Of a stretch of DNA of 9,112 nucleotides, positions 1-6,808 are shown piece after piece. Under the pieces are notes generated by a model that was not told where the DNA came from, ran no database searches, and saw only the letters and a list, made by a program, of their open reading frames with translations. This stretch comes from DATESG01 sp035270925 (GTDB taxonomy: Bacteria > Bacillota_I > Bacilli_A > RFN20 > CAG-826). Within the stretch, counting starts at the first letter, position 1. Each line of letters opens with the position of its first letter. The stretch spans positions 1 to 9,112 of the forward strand of contig DATESG010000020.1 of assembly GCA_035270925.1 (NCBI GenBank), in the 5' to 3' direction. Position numbers and translations under genes: made by a program.

Positions 1-26
1 AATAAAAAAAATGATACTAATAATTA

Positions 27-55
27 TTGATATAAACTTGAATTTATTCTATACA
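27..55 (+). promoter_or_regulatory. Sigma-A type promoter of the lipoprotein gene
   Basis: The -35 box TTGATA lies at 27-32 and the -10 box TATACA at 50-55, with a 17-base spacer. This matches the housekeeping consensus at most positions. Transcription would start near 62 and leave a leader of about 45 bases before the ATG at 107. This is a consensus match only. Confidence 0.6.
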
Positions 56-106
56 TACGCGTCGATATTTGGTAAAACGTTATTTATATTTATTAAGGAG
101 AAAATA

Positions 107-715
107 ATGAAAACAAAACTAATTTTTACCCTACTTGTTGCCACGCTTCTAGCAGGATGTGGGGCAACGCCTACGACTTCAGAGGATACTAGTATTTCCG
201 CGACAACCACATCAGATGTCGTCAGTGAAGATTCCTTACCAGTCACCTCAGATGCAGTTACATCTGAAGAAGACCTTCCCCCACTCCCAGGAACATCGAC
301 TGGACCAATCCAAACAGGCAACATAACCTTTGCCGGTGAAATTCCCGCCGGTTGGACTTATATCACAAATGATGCGAAGTTCCCTACACCAGCGTTCTAT
401 GCAGATGCAGGATTTAAGTTTAATTTTCCCAATCAAGCACTTAAATAACCTGTTTACGAAGGCGCTGTTAACTCGGTCACACTTACCGGAAAACTAAATG
501 CCAACGAAAAAAAAGAGGGACCAAATACTACACTGACATTAATCAAAATTGTTGATGGTGTAGAGACTGAAGTTGACTCAGTTGTGTTTCCTCCGAGTAG
601 TCCAGCCACTTTTACAAAATCATTCACTATTGCCGGTGGAGCCACACAATTTATGATTAAGTTAACTGGCAACGTTGGCTTTAACGTTAATCTAAATACT
701 ATTGCCATTAGCTAA
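107..715 (+). pseudogene. Lipoprotein gene interrupted by an in-frame TAA
   Basis: The start at 107 is chosen because AAGGAG lies at 95-100, six bases upstream, and because residue 1 there opens a lipoprotein signal peptide: Lys at 2 and 4, a hydrophobic stretch, and lipobox LLAGC with the lipidated Cys at 18. A Thr/Ser/Asp/Glu/Pro-rich linker follows (about 19-64), then a sequence resembling an extracellular beta-sandwich. The frame hits TAA at 446-448 after 113 residues, then continues open in the same frame for 88 codons to a second TAA at 713-715. The downstream part has alternating hydrophobic beta-strand character (VNSVTLTGKL, FNVNLNTIAI) and clearly completes the domain. There is no ribosome-binding site for an independent second half. 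A single base change such as CAA to TAA would explain the break. The product would be an outer-surface lipoprotein of unknown function, possibly ligand binding. If only the first part is made, the fold is probably incomplete. A sequencing error is the main alternative. Confidence 0.75.
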
Positions 716-733
716 TCTTAATTAGTTCAGATC

Positions 734-768
734 AAAGGTCATGATTAAGTTCATGGCTTTTTTTATTT
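734..768 (+). terminator. Rho-independent terminator after the lipoprotein gene
   Basis: GTCATGA (738-744) and TCATGGC (751-757) form a seven-pair stem with one G-U pair around the loop TTAAGT. An A-rich run precedes it and a T-tract (758-764, then ATTT) follows. It lies 18 bases after the final stop codon and separates this unit from rel. Confidence 0.8.
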
Positions 769-784
769 AAATAAGGGTCTATGA

Positions 785-807
785 TGATATAATAATTTAT
801 AGGTGAT
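785..807 (+). promoter_or_regulatory. Extended -10 promoter and ribosome-binding site of rel
   Basis: The bases at 785-793 read TGATATAAT, a perfect extended -10 element (TGn plus TATAAT). No good -35 box lies 16-18 bases upstream; the candidates are A/T runs from the preceding terminator tail. The -10 ends only 17 bases before the ATG at 811, so the predicted transcript starts near 800, almost at the Shine-Dalgarno sequence AGGTGAT (801-807). The leader would be about 11 bases. Confidence 0.6.
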
Positions 808-810
808 AAC

Positions 811-3024
811 ATGGATATTTTTAAGAAGGAAAACGACAAAATAGTCTTACACACTTTTGAAGAACTTCAAGAGAAGTTTTTTGTATACATTAAAAACACC
901 GACGACCGTGAAGCAATTACCAAAGCTTATAACTTTGTTAAAGATAAACATAGTGGCCAAGTACGTAAAAGTGGTGAACCATATATTCATCACTTGATTG
1001 AAGTAGCCTATATTCTTTCAGAACTCCAAGCGGGTCCAGCGACAATTATTGCCGGACTTTTACATGATGTTGTCGAAGATACTGATGTTCCCATCGAAGA
1101 AATCGAAAAAACATGGGGCAAAGACATCGCAAGTATTGTTGAAAGTGTCACAAAGATTCAACGTCTCAAATTATCAAGGCGCGGAGATGATAGCAGTTTC
1201 GTTTATGAAGACCACCGTAAAATCTTTTTAGGAATGGCTAAGGATATTCGCGTCATCATCATTAAACTAGCCGACCGCCTCCATAACATGCGGACACTTG
1301 ATTACTTATCACCGGAACGCCAAAAAGTCATTGCTAATGAGACGATGGAAGTTTATGCGCCGATTGCCGGACGTCTTGGTATTAACAAGATTAAGAGTGA
1401 AATGCAAGATTTGGCACTTAAATACATTGACCCTGAAGCTTTTATGCAAATTAAAGAACTAGTAATTCAAAAATCAAATAATATACAAAAGTCACTCACG
1501 GATGTAAGCAAACGTATCGCTGATATCATCTTTAAGAATAACGTCCCGTTTGAAATGACCTTTAGAGTCAAATCCATTTATTCTATCTATAAAAAAATGG
1601 TCGAGAAGTTATATGATTTTGAGCACATTTATGATTTGATGGCGCTAAGAATTATTACCAAGACTGAGCTTAACTGTTATGAAATTTTAGGAATCATTCA
1701 TGCGACCTATCGACCAGTTAACGGAAGATTCAAAGACTATATTGCAATGCCTAAGTCAAATATGTATCAATCACTACATACGACCATTTTCTCCGGCGAT
1801 GGAAACTCTTTAGAAGTACAAATTCGCACTAAATTAATGGATGAAATTGCCGAAAGCGGGGTTGCCGCACACTGGCGCTATAAAGAAGGAACTAACTATA
1901 GTCCGGAAAAAGAACAACGTGAAATCGAAGAAAAACTTCACTGGTTCCGCGATTTTGTTGGTGTTAGTCGTGATTTTGGCGATAACGCCAAGCAATACGT
2001 CGATACGCTCACAAAAGAAATATTTGAAACAAGTGTTTATGTTTTTACCCCTAAAGGTAATGTCGTTGAATTACCTGCTGGCTCAACTCCACTTGATTTT
2101 GCCTATAAAATTCACACCAAAGTCGGCGATAGTGCGATTGGTGCACTTGTCAACAATCAATTAGTCTCACTGACAACCAAAATTAAAACTGGTGACATTG
2201 TTGAAATCAGAACTAGTAAGAGTGCTCCGGGCCCTAATGAGGGCTGGCTTAATCTCGTTGTCACCAACAGTGCGAAAACACACATTCGTAAATTTTTAAC
2301 TCGCAAGAACTCCGATTTAACTAGGAGCGATGATATTGTTAAAGGTTATAACTCGCTTTTAGATGCGTTTAAAGATCGTGGTTACAACGAAACGGAAATG
2401 AATGAGAAAATCACCGCTAACAATGCATTTCTTAAACATTTTAATGTTGATAGTCTTGATGAACTCAAGTTGTTGATCAATAGTCGCAACGTCACCCCTA
2501 GTATGATTCTTGATTATCTTAAAGTGACACGCAAGGCGGATCAGCTCCGTGGTTTTAAAACCAAAAAAGTTGACGACCTTAAAAATCCGATTATCGTCCC
2601 AGGCGCGGGAAAAGTTGCCGTTACCTTAGGACAATGTTGTACACCAGTTCCTGGTGATGAAATTGTTGGGTACATCACTAAAGGTAAGGGTATTACAATC
2701 CACCGCGTTAATTGTCCTAACGTCACTGGTATCAATGATCGACTGATTGGCGTTCATTGGAACGAACTAGTCACGGATGCGCTTTATCCGGTTGATCTTA
2801 CGATCAAGTGTTTTGATCGCCCTAACTTGCTTGTTGATGTGATGAACTCACTGTCACAAGCCAAAGTTCAAATCTCGAAAATTAAAGCAAACTACCATCA
2901 AACCAGCAAAACAAGTTCGATCTTTGTGACTGTATTGGTCAAACATGTTGATGATCTGTCTTCAATCTATAATTACATCCTCAATATTGAATCTGTTTAT
3001 AAAATAGACCGGTCACTGTATTAA
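811..3024 (+). CDS. rel: Bifunctional (p)ppGpp synthetase/hydrolase (long RSH protein)
   Basis: This 737-residue protein has the usual length and full domain set of a long RelA/SpoT homologue, the cytosolic ribosome-associated enzyme that makes and degrades the stringent-response alarmone (p)ppGpp. The hydrolase domain shows His-61, the HD pair at 85-86 followed by VVEDT, and DRLHNM at 155-160. The synthetase domain shows RVKSIYSIYKKM (252-263), GRFKDY (305-310), NMYQSLHTT (317-325) and EVQIRT (335-340). RFKD is the RxKD signature of bifunctional rather than synthesis-only enzymes. A TGS domain follows (about 407-469) with KIHT around His-435, expected to contact the tRNA acceptor end. The zinc-finger-type domain carries GQCC (607-610), His-631 and Cys-635. 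An ACT domain ends the protein (about 660-737). All key residues appear present, so both activities should be intact. It has its own promoter and is followed by the T-box leader of hisS. No dtd gene lies between rel and hisS, unlike the Bacillus arrangement. Confidence 0.97.
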   Translation: MDIFKKENDKIVLHTFEELQEKFFVYIKNTDDREAITKAYNFVKDKHSGQVRKSGEPYIHHLIEVAYILSELQAGPATIIAGLLHDVVEDTDVPIEEIEKTWGKDIASIVESVTKIQRLKLSRRGDDSSFVYEDHRKIFLGMAKDIRVIIIKLADRLHNMRTLDYLSPERQKVIANETMEVYAPIAGRLGINKIKSEMQDLALKYIDPEAFMQIKELVIQKSNNIQKSLTDVSKRIADIIFKNNVPFEMTFRVKSIYSIYKKMVEKLYDFEHIYDLMALRIITKTELNCYEILGIIHATYRPVNGRFKDYIAMPKSNMYQSLHTTIFSGDGNSLEVQIRTKLMDEIAESGVAAHWRYKEGTNYSPEKEQREIEEKLHWFRDFVGVSRDFGDNAKQYVDTLTKEIFETSVYVFTPKGNVVELPAGSTPLDFAYKIHTKVGDSAIGALVNNQLVSLTTKIKTGDIVEIRTSKSAPGPNEGWLNLVVTNSAKTHIRKFLTRKNSDLTRSDDIVKGYNSLLDAFKDRGYNETEMNEKITANNAFLKHFNVDSLDELKLLINSRNVTPSMILDYLKVTRKADQLRGFKTKKVDDLKNPIIVPGAGKVAVTLGQCCTPVPGDEIVGYITKGKGITIHRVNCPNVTGINDRLIGVHWNELVTDALYPVDLTIKCFDRPNLLVDVMNSLSQAKVQISKIKANYHQTSKTSSIFVTVLVKHVDDLSSIYNYILNIESVYKIDRSLY

Positions 3025-3123
3025 AAGTAATTTGTTAGTTAATAATTAGTATATATATAGTTGTTTTAACAAAAATAGTGATTATTTCATATTTTTGGAA
3101 GGATTATTAAGTTTGGCTTGTGA

Positions 3124-3153
3124 TTGACTATTTGCCTAATTATAGAATATAAT
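3124..3153 (+). promoter_or_regulatory. Promoter of the T-box/hisS operon
   Basis: TTGACT (3124-3129) and TATAAT (3148-3153) are separated by 18 bases. Transcription is predicted near 3160, exactly where the base of T-box Stem I begins, which supports both calls. The 99 bases between rel and this promoter hold only A/T-rich sequence with no convincing terminator, so some read-through from rel is possible. Confidence 0.8.
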
Positions 3154-3316
3154 TAAGGAGCCTGTGAAGTAAACGAGACTAACACTTAATCTATAGAAAT
3201 GACTTGGGTAATGGAAAAGTCAGTGAGAGTGTAGACTCAGACGTTACGGAGGCAAGAGGCCAATACATAAACCTCTCGTTAGCTGCGTTAAAGTGTGAGT
3301 GCGTTAATAAACGAAT

Positions 3317-3347
3317 TAAGGTGGTACCGCGGCGTAAGTCGTCCTTA
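3317..3347 (+). promoter_or_regulatory. T-box antiterminator
   Basis: TAAGG (3317-3321) pairs with CCTTA (3343-3347) to form helix A1. The bulge TGGTACC follows, and GCG pairs with CGT as helix A2. This is the standard antiterminator shape, and it excludes the terminator that uses the same bases. Confidence 0.8.
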
Positions 3348-3368
3348 TGTATCACTTTTTTATTTTTT
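3318..3368 (+). terminator. T-box conditional terminator
   Basis: GTGGTA (3321-3326) pairs with TATCAC (3350-3355), and CGTAAG (3333-3338) pairs with CTTATG (3344-3349) around the loop TCGTC. The 3' strand is continuous, and the self-complementary CCGCGG is bulged on the 5' side. Flanking A and T bases extend the helix, and a T-tract runs to 3368. It competes with the antiterminator for the same bases. Confidence 0.8.
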
Positions 3369-3383
3369 ATAGGAGGAATTATT

Positions 3384-5066
3384 ATGGCAATCAGTATACC
3401 CAAAGGAACCCACGATATTATCGCGAATGAAGCTCGTGGCTATGATCTAATCGAAGAAGTATGTGCAAATATTGCGACTTTATACGGGTTTGACCCTTTA
3501 CGGACACCAATTTTTGAATCAACCGACCTCTTTAGTCGTGGCGTCGGTGAGAGTAGCGACATCGTCAGCAAAGAGATGTACACCTTTTTAGATAAGGGTG
3601 ATCGTTCAATTACCTTAAGACCGGAGGGGACCGCTGGCATTGTGCGGAGTTTAATCTCCAACAAACTTCATGCCCAAGCCGATCTTCCACTTAAGTACTA
3701 TTACGATGGGCCAATGTTTCGTTATGAAAGGCCACAACTTGGTCGTTTTCGTCAATTTCATCAATTTGGGGTCGAATCTCTCGGTGTGACCTCGATCCAT
3801 GAAGACATTGAAGTTATCTTCCTTGGCTATGAGATTTTAAGAAATCTTGGGTTTGAAGATATTACGCTTAAAATCAACTCTTTAGGTGATGGTTTTAGCC
3901 GTGAAAACTATAAGAGTGCCCTGCAAACATATTATAAAGATAAAGTTGTTCATATGTGTGACGATTGTAAGCAACGTTATAAGACTAATCCTTTACGAAT
4001 TCTCGATTGTAAAGTTCCTGCGGATCAAGAACTAACAAAAGATGCACCGAAGATGAATGAATTTCTTAGCGAGAAAGCTAAGGCCGACTTTGATGTCGTG
4101 CTTGAAAAGCTCGAAGGCTTTGATATTTCCTATGTAATTGATGAGCATTTAGTCAGAGGCCTCGATTATTATAGTGGAATAATTTTTGAATTCAGCTTTA
4201 TTACAAGCGAAGGCAAAGATTATGGTGCGTTAGGTGGCGGTGGTCACTACGATAGATTAGTTAAAGAACTTGGTGGACCAAACCTTGAAGGGGTTGGCTT
4301 CGCCTTTGGAATCGAAAGATTATACGCTGTTATGCGTGATGAAGGCTTAATGCAAGATACTTTAGTCACCGATGATGTTCATATTATGAGCATTGGTGAA
4401 GCCGCCCGTGGCGATGCAATTGATTTAGGGGAAACCTTACGGACGATGGGGATCAGAGTTATTCTTAACTACGAAGATAAGCCACTTAAATCATTATTCA
4501 AACGTGCCGAACGTAATCACGCAAAGTTTGCCGTTATTATCGGTGAGGAAGAAGTCAAAACTGAAATTCTGCAAGTCAAAAATATGGAAACCGAAGAACA
4601 AGTTGGCGTTGCTTACGACCAAGCTGTTGAATATATTGTTAATGTCTTTAAACAAGCCCATCACGACCATCAAGGATGTGGATGTGAGCATGATCACGAA
4701 GAAGGCGAATGTAATTGTGAAGAGCATGAACATGAATCCTGTGACTGCGGTCATAATCATGAACACGATCATAAAAATGGTGAATGTAAATGCGATGACC
4801 ATAAACATGAACATGATGATAAAGAATGTAAGTGCAAAGAACACGCAGAAAAAGACGAAGATTGTAAATGTAAAGATGGCGAACACCAATGCAAATGTGA
4901 AGAACATAACCATGATGAAAATGATAAAGAATATTGTGCCTGTGGTCACTCCGAGTTAGTCAATGGTCAATGCGAATGTGGTCATCACGAAGACCATGAA
5001 GACAAAGAATGCGGATGCAACAGCGGTCAAAGTAGCTGCGGCTGTCACGACCACAAAGGGGAATAA
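3384..5066 (+). CDS. hisS: Histidyl-tRNA synthetase with a His/Cys/acidic C-terminal tail
   Basis: This 560-residue protein charges tRNA-His with histidine in the cytosol. The start at 3384 follows AGGAGG (3371-3376) by seven bases; the frame is open further upstream only through T-box RNA. Class II motifs are present: the TLRPEGT region (77-83), motif 2 with FRYERPQLGRFRQF (112-125), the histidine-specific loop LVRGLDYYSG (256-265), GALGGGGHYD (281-290) and motif 3 GVGFAFGIERL (303-313). In GGGHYD, His-288 stands where Arg is more common. The insertion region carries CDDC...LDCK (192-210), usual in Gram-positive HisRS. The anticodon-binding domain spans about 328-425, and a normal HisRS would end there at 420-430 residues. 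Instead, 135 more residues follow (426-560), rich in His, Cys, Asp and Glu; see the tail entry. It is the first gene of hisS-aspS-tkt, under the T-box. Confidence 0.97.
   Translation: MAISIPKGTHDIIANEARGYDLIEEVCANIATLYGFDPLRTPIFESTDLFSRGVGESSDIVSKEMYTFLDKGDRSITLRPEGTAGIVRSLISNKLHAQADLPLKYYYDGPMFRYERPQLGRFRQFHQFGVESLGVTSIHEDIEVIFLGYEILRNLGFEDITLKINSLGDGFSRENYKSALQTYYKDKVVHMCDDCKQRYKTNPLRILDCKVPADQELTKDAPKMNEFLSEKAKADFDVVLEKLEGFDISYVIDEHLVRGLDYYSGIIFEFSFITSEGKDYGALGGGGHYDRLVKELGGPNLEGVGFAFGIERLYAVMRDEGLMQDTLVTDDVHIMSIGEAARGDAIDLGETLRTMGIRVILNYEDKPLKSLFKRAERNHAKFAVIIGEEEVKTEILQVKNMETEEQVGVAYDQAVEYIVNVFKQAHHDHQGCGCEHDHEEGECNCEEHEHESCDCGHNHEHDHKNGECKCDDHKHEHDDKECKCKEHAEKDEDCKCKDGEHQCKCEEHNHDENDKEYCACGHSELVNGQCECGHHEDHEDKECGCNSGQSSCGCHDHKGE
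4659..5063 (+). repeat. His/CxC low-complexity tail-coding region of hisS (residues 426-560)
   Basis: By count this stretch encodes 24 His, 22 Cys, 26 Glu, 16 Asp and 13 Lys in 135 residues. Every Cys belongs to one of eleven CxC pairs, starting at residues 432, 443, 453, 468, 482, 494, 503, 518, 530, 543 and 552, spaced 9-15 residues apart. HxH and EHxH clusters lie between them. There is one aromatic residue (Tyr-517) and almost no hydrophobic residue, so the tail is probably disordered without metal. The unit is a loose degenerate repeat such as GECxC-(D/E)-(D/E)H, not an exact DNA repeat. Codons are mixed (15 CAT and 9 CAC for His), so this is not a recent slippage tract. The composition suggests binding of zinc, copper, nickel or similar ions. 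The frame is continuous with the synthetase and ends two bases before aspS, so a frameshift artefact is unlikely. Confidence 0.9.
5056..5061 (+). promoter_or_regulatory. aspS ribosome-binding site inside the hisS tail
   Basis: AAGGGG occurs within the last sense codons of hisS (Lys-Gly-Glu), seven bases before the aspS ATG. Ribosomes finishing the His/Cys tail pass directly over it, so translational coupling of aspS to hisS is likely. Confidence 0.65.
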
Positions 5067-5068
5067 AC

Positions 5069-6808
5069 ATGTATAGAACTAGATATAATGGAACCTTAAC
5101 CCTTGCTGATGAAGGCAAGCAGGTTAAATTAGTAGGGTGGGTTAGCAAAAAACGTAACTTAGGTTCACTACTTTTTATTGATCTTCGCGATCGCAGCGGG
5201 ATTGTGCAAGTAACAGTCAAAACTGATGAGTTAACCGTCCCCGAAATTCGTAATGAATTTGTCATTAGCGTTAAGGGAATTGTTAACAAAAAAGAAGTCG
5301 CAAACCCGAACTTAAAAACTGGTGAAGTTGAAATTAGTGTGACGGCGATTGAAGTCATCAATAAGGCAAAAAATCCCCCAATTATTATTGCGGATACGAC
5401 TGACGCCCTTGAAGACACCAGACTCAAATATCGCTACCTTGATTTAAGAAGAAGTGTAATGCAAGAAAAGCTCGTAATCAGAGCGAAAATTGCCCGTGCC
5501 GCTCGTGAATATCTTGACCATAATGAATTTTTAGAAATTGAAACACCGATTTTGACTAAGTCAACCCCTGGCGGCGCCCGTGACTATCTTGTTCCTTCAA
5601 GATTACACCCCGGAAGTTTTTATGCTCTTCCACAATCACCACAAATTTATAAACAATTATTAATGATTGGCGGACTAGAACGCTATTACCAAATTGCGCG
5701 TTGTTTCCGTGATGAAGACTTAAGAGCGGATCGTCAACCCGACTTTACGCAAATTGATATTGAAACAAGTTTCCTCGAATATGATGAATTTCTCAGCATG
5801 ATGGAAGTTCTGATTCAAAAGATGTTTAAAGATGTGATTAATTATGAAGTTAAACTACCTTTAAAGCGTCTCAGTTATGCCGAGGCAATGGAAACTTACG
5901 GCAGTGATAAACCAGATACGAGATTTGACTTAAAACTCCATAATCTTGATTTTCTCCATCACGGTGTTGAACTATTTGCCCACACACCAGTCGTACGAGC
6001 AATTGTTATTCCTGAAGCCGGTGATAAGATGAGCCGTAAACAACTAGATGAACTCAACATTGAAGCCAAGAAATTTGGCGTTAATAGTTTGGCTAACTTA
6101 AAGTTAACAAGTGAAGGTTTAGCCGGTTCATTAGCCACCAAATTAAATGATGCGCAAAAAGCCCAAATTATTAAATCACTTAATTTGAAGGTTAATGACC
6201 TAGTTTTAATCGCATTTAATGAAGTAAAAGACCGTGTATTGCCACTTTTAGGGGCCTTACGCGCGACTTTAGCCAAACGTTTTGAGCTTATCAAACCAAA
6301 TCAATATGAAATATTGTGGGTCGAAAAGTTTCCTCTTTTCAGTTATGATAAAGAGACAAAGCGTTACGCCAGTGAACATCACCCATTTACGATGCCACTA
6401 ATTGAAGATCTTGAACTTTTAAAAACTGATCCTAGTAAAGTCTTGTCACAAACTTTCGACATCGTCATTAATGGCTATGAAGCTGGTGGTGGTTCGATGC
6501 GAATTTATGATCAAGAGCTTCAACATAGAATTTTTGCACTTCTAGGAATGAGTGAGGCAGAGATTAGAGAGAAATTCGGTTTCTTTATTGATGCACTTGA
6601 ATACGGAACGCCACCGCATGGCGGGATTGCGTTTGGCCTTGACCGTTTAGCAATGATTTTGAGTGGAACTGATAACATCCGTGATGTCATCGCCTTCCCT
6701 AAAAACTTGTCAGGCATAAGTCTCATGAGCGAAGAACCTAACTCGGTCACCCAAGAACAACTAGATGAATTACACATTAAAATTATTAAAGGAGAAGACA
6801 ATGAATAA
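5069..6808 (+). CDS. aspS: Aspartyl-tRNA synthetase, bacterial type
   Basis: This 579-residue enzyme has the normal length and layout of bacterial AspRS and attaches aspartate to tRNA-Asp. The N-terminal OB-fold anticodon domain (1-105) contains RNLGSLLFIDLRDRSG. Leu-31 there matches the tRNA-Asp-specific (discriminating) type rather than the His seen in several enzymes that also charge tRNA-Asn; this is a single-residue inference. The catalytic core shows GGARDYLVPSR (168-178), QSPQIYKQLLM (189-199), motif 2 ARCFRDEDLRADRQPDFTQ (210-228), YASEHHPF (433-440), GYEAGGGSMRI (469-479) and motif 3 GIAFGLDRLAMIL (519-531). The bacterial GAD insertion domain lies between (about 290-400). The start is two bases after the hisS stop. 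The 3' end overlaps tkt by eight bases. Its own tRNA is the apparent ligand of the upstream T-box, so it is probably the gene the riboswitch mainly serves. Confidence 0.97.
   Translation: MYRTRYNGTLTLADEGKQVKLVGWVSKKRNLGSLLFIDLRDRSGIVQVTVKTDELTVPEIRNEFVISVKGIVNKKEVANPNLKTGEVEISVTAIEVINKAKNPPIIIADTTDALEDTRLKYRYLDLRRSVMQEKLVIRAKIARAAREYLDHNEFLEIETPILTKSTPGGARDYLVPSRLHPGSFYALPQSPQIYKQLLMIGGLERYYQIARCFRDEDLRADRQPDFTQIDIETSFLEYDEFLSMMEVLIQKMFKDVINYEVKLPLKRLSYAEAMETYGSDKPDTRFDLKLHNLDFLHHGVELFAHTPVVRAIVIPEAGDKMSRKQLDELNIEAKKFGVNSLANLKLTSEGLAGSLATKLNDAQKAQIIKSLNLKVNDLVLIAFNEVKDRVLPLLGALRATLAKRFELIKPNQYEILWVEKFPLFSYDKETKRYASEHHPFTMPLIEDLELLKTDPSKVLSQTFDIVINGYEAGGGSMRIYDQELQHRIFALLGMSEAEIREKFGFFIDALEYGTPPHGGIAFGLDRLAMILSGTDNIRDVIAFPKNLSGISLMSEEPNSVTQEQLDELHIKIIKGEDNE
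6788..6794 (+). promoter_or_regulatory. tkt ribosome-binding site inside the aspS end
   Basis: AAAGGAG lies six bases before the ATG at 6801 and fixes that start. An in-frame ATG at 6765 lies deep inside aspS and has no comparable site. Confidence 0.75.

Larger units (their letters stand above)
3158..3368 (+). promoter_or_regulatory. T-box riboswitch leader, specifier GAC (Asp)
   Basis: The conserved T-box sequence is AAGGTGGTACCGCGG at 3318-3332. Stem I folds from GCCT (3160-3163) and GTGA (3164-3167) paired with AGGC (3250-3253) and TTAC (3244-3247). An AGTA...GAGA loop-E-like strand follows (3168-3177). The upper stem is CTAACACT paired with AGTGTAG (one bulged A), and the distal hairpin is GACTT/AAGTC. 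The strand opposite loop E is ACTCA-GAC-G, which puts the specifier codon GAC (Asp) at 3240-3242, followed by the expected purine. Stem II is AGAGG/CCTCT (3255-3259, 3272-3276). The bulge that meets the tRNA end reads UGGU. Its variable U can wobble-pair with G73 of tRNA-Asp but not with C73 of tRNA-His. Uncharged tRNA should favour antitermination and raise expression of hisS-aspS-tkt. The T-box call is near certain; the Asp specificity rests on manual folding. Confidence 0.93.

Noticed and set aside
11..106. Upstream ATG at 11 extending the lipoprotein by 32 residues
   Set aside because: It would bury the signal peptide and has no ribosome-binding site. The ATG at 107 has AAGGAG at the right distance and starts a textbook lipoprotein signal, and the predicted promoter lies between the two starts.
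446..715. Recoding of TAA or use of an alternative genetic code
   Set aside because: The other genes end at TAA or TAG, and no other internal stop is seen in nearly 8 kb of conserved coding sequence.
3025..3123. Terminator after rel
   Set aside because: Only weak A/T hairpins are present (TTGT/ACAA and AAATA/TATTT), with no GC stem followed by a clean T-tract.
3182..3184. CAC (His) as the T-box specifier codon
   Set aside because: It lies in the 5' strand of the upper Stem I helix, paired with AGTGTAG, not in the specifier loop strand.
3204..3383. Possible 60-residue N-terminal extension of HisRS
   Set aside because: This stretch is T-box RNA with terminator and Shine-Dalgarno sequence, and the family N-terminus matches the start at 3384.
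4494..4959. Long open frames on both strands opposite or overlapping the His/Cys tail
   Set aside because: They arise from the biased codons of the tail (GAA, CAT, TGT, AAA), giving repetitive Met/Asn/Lys-rich or Phe/Ile/Met-rich products with no gene-like features.
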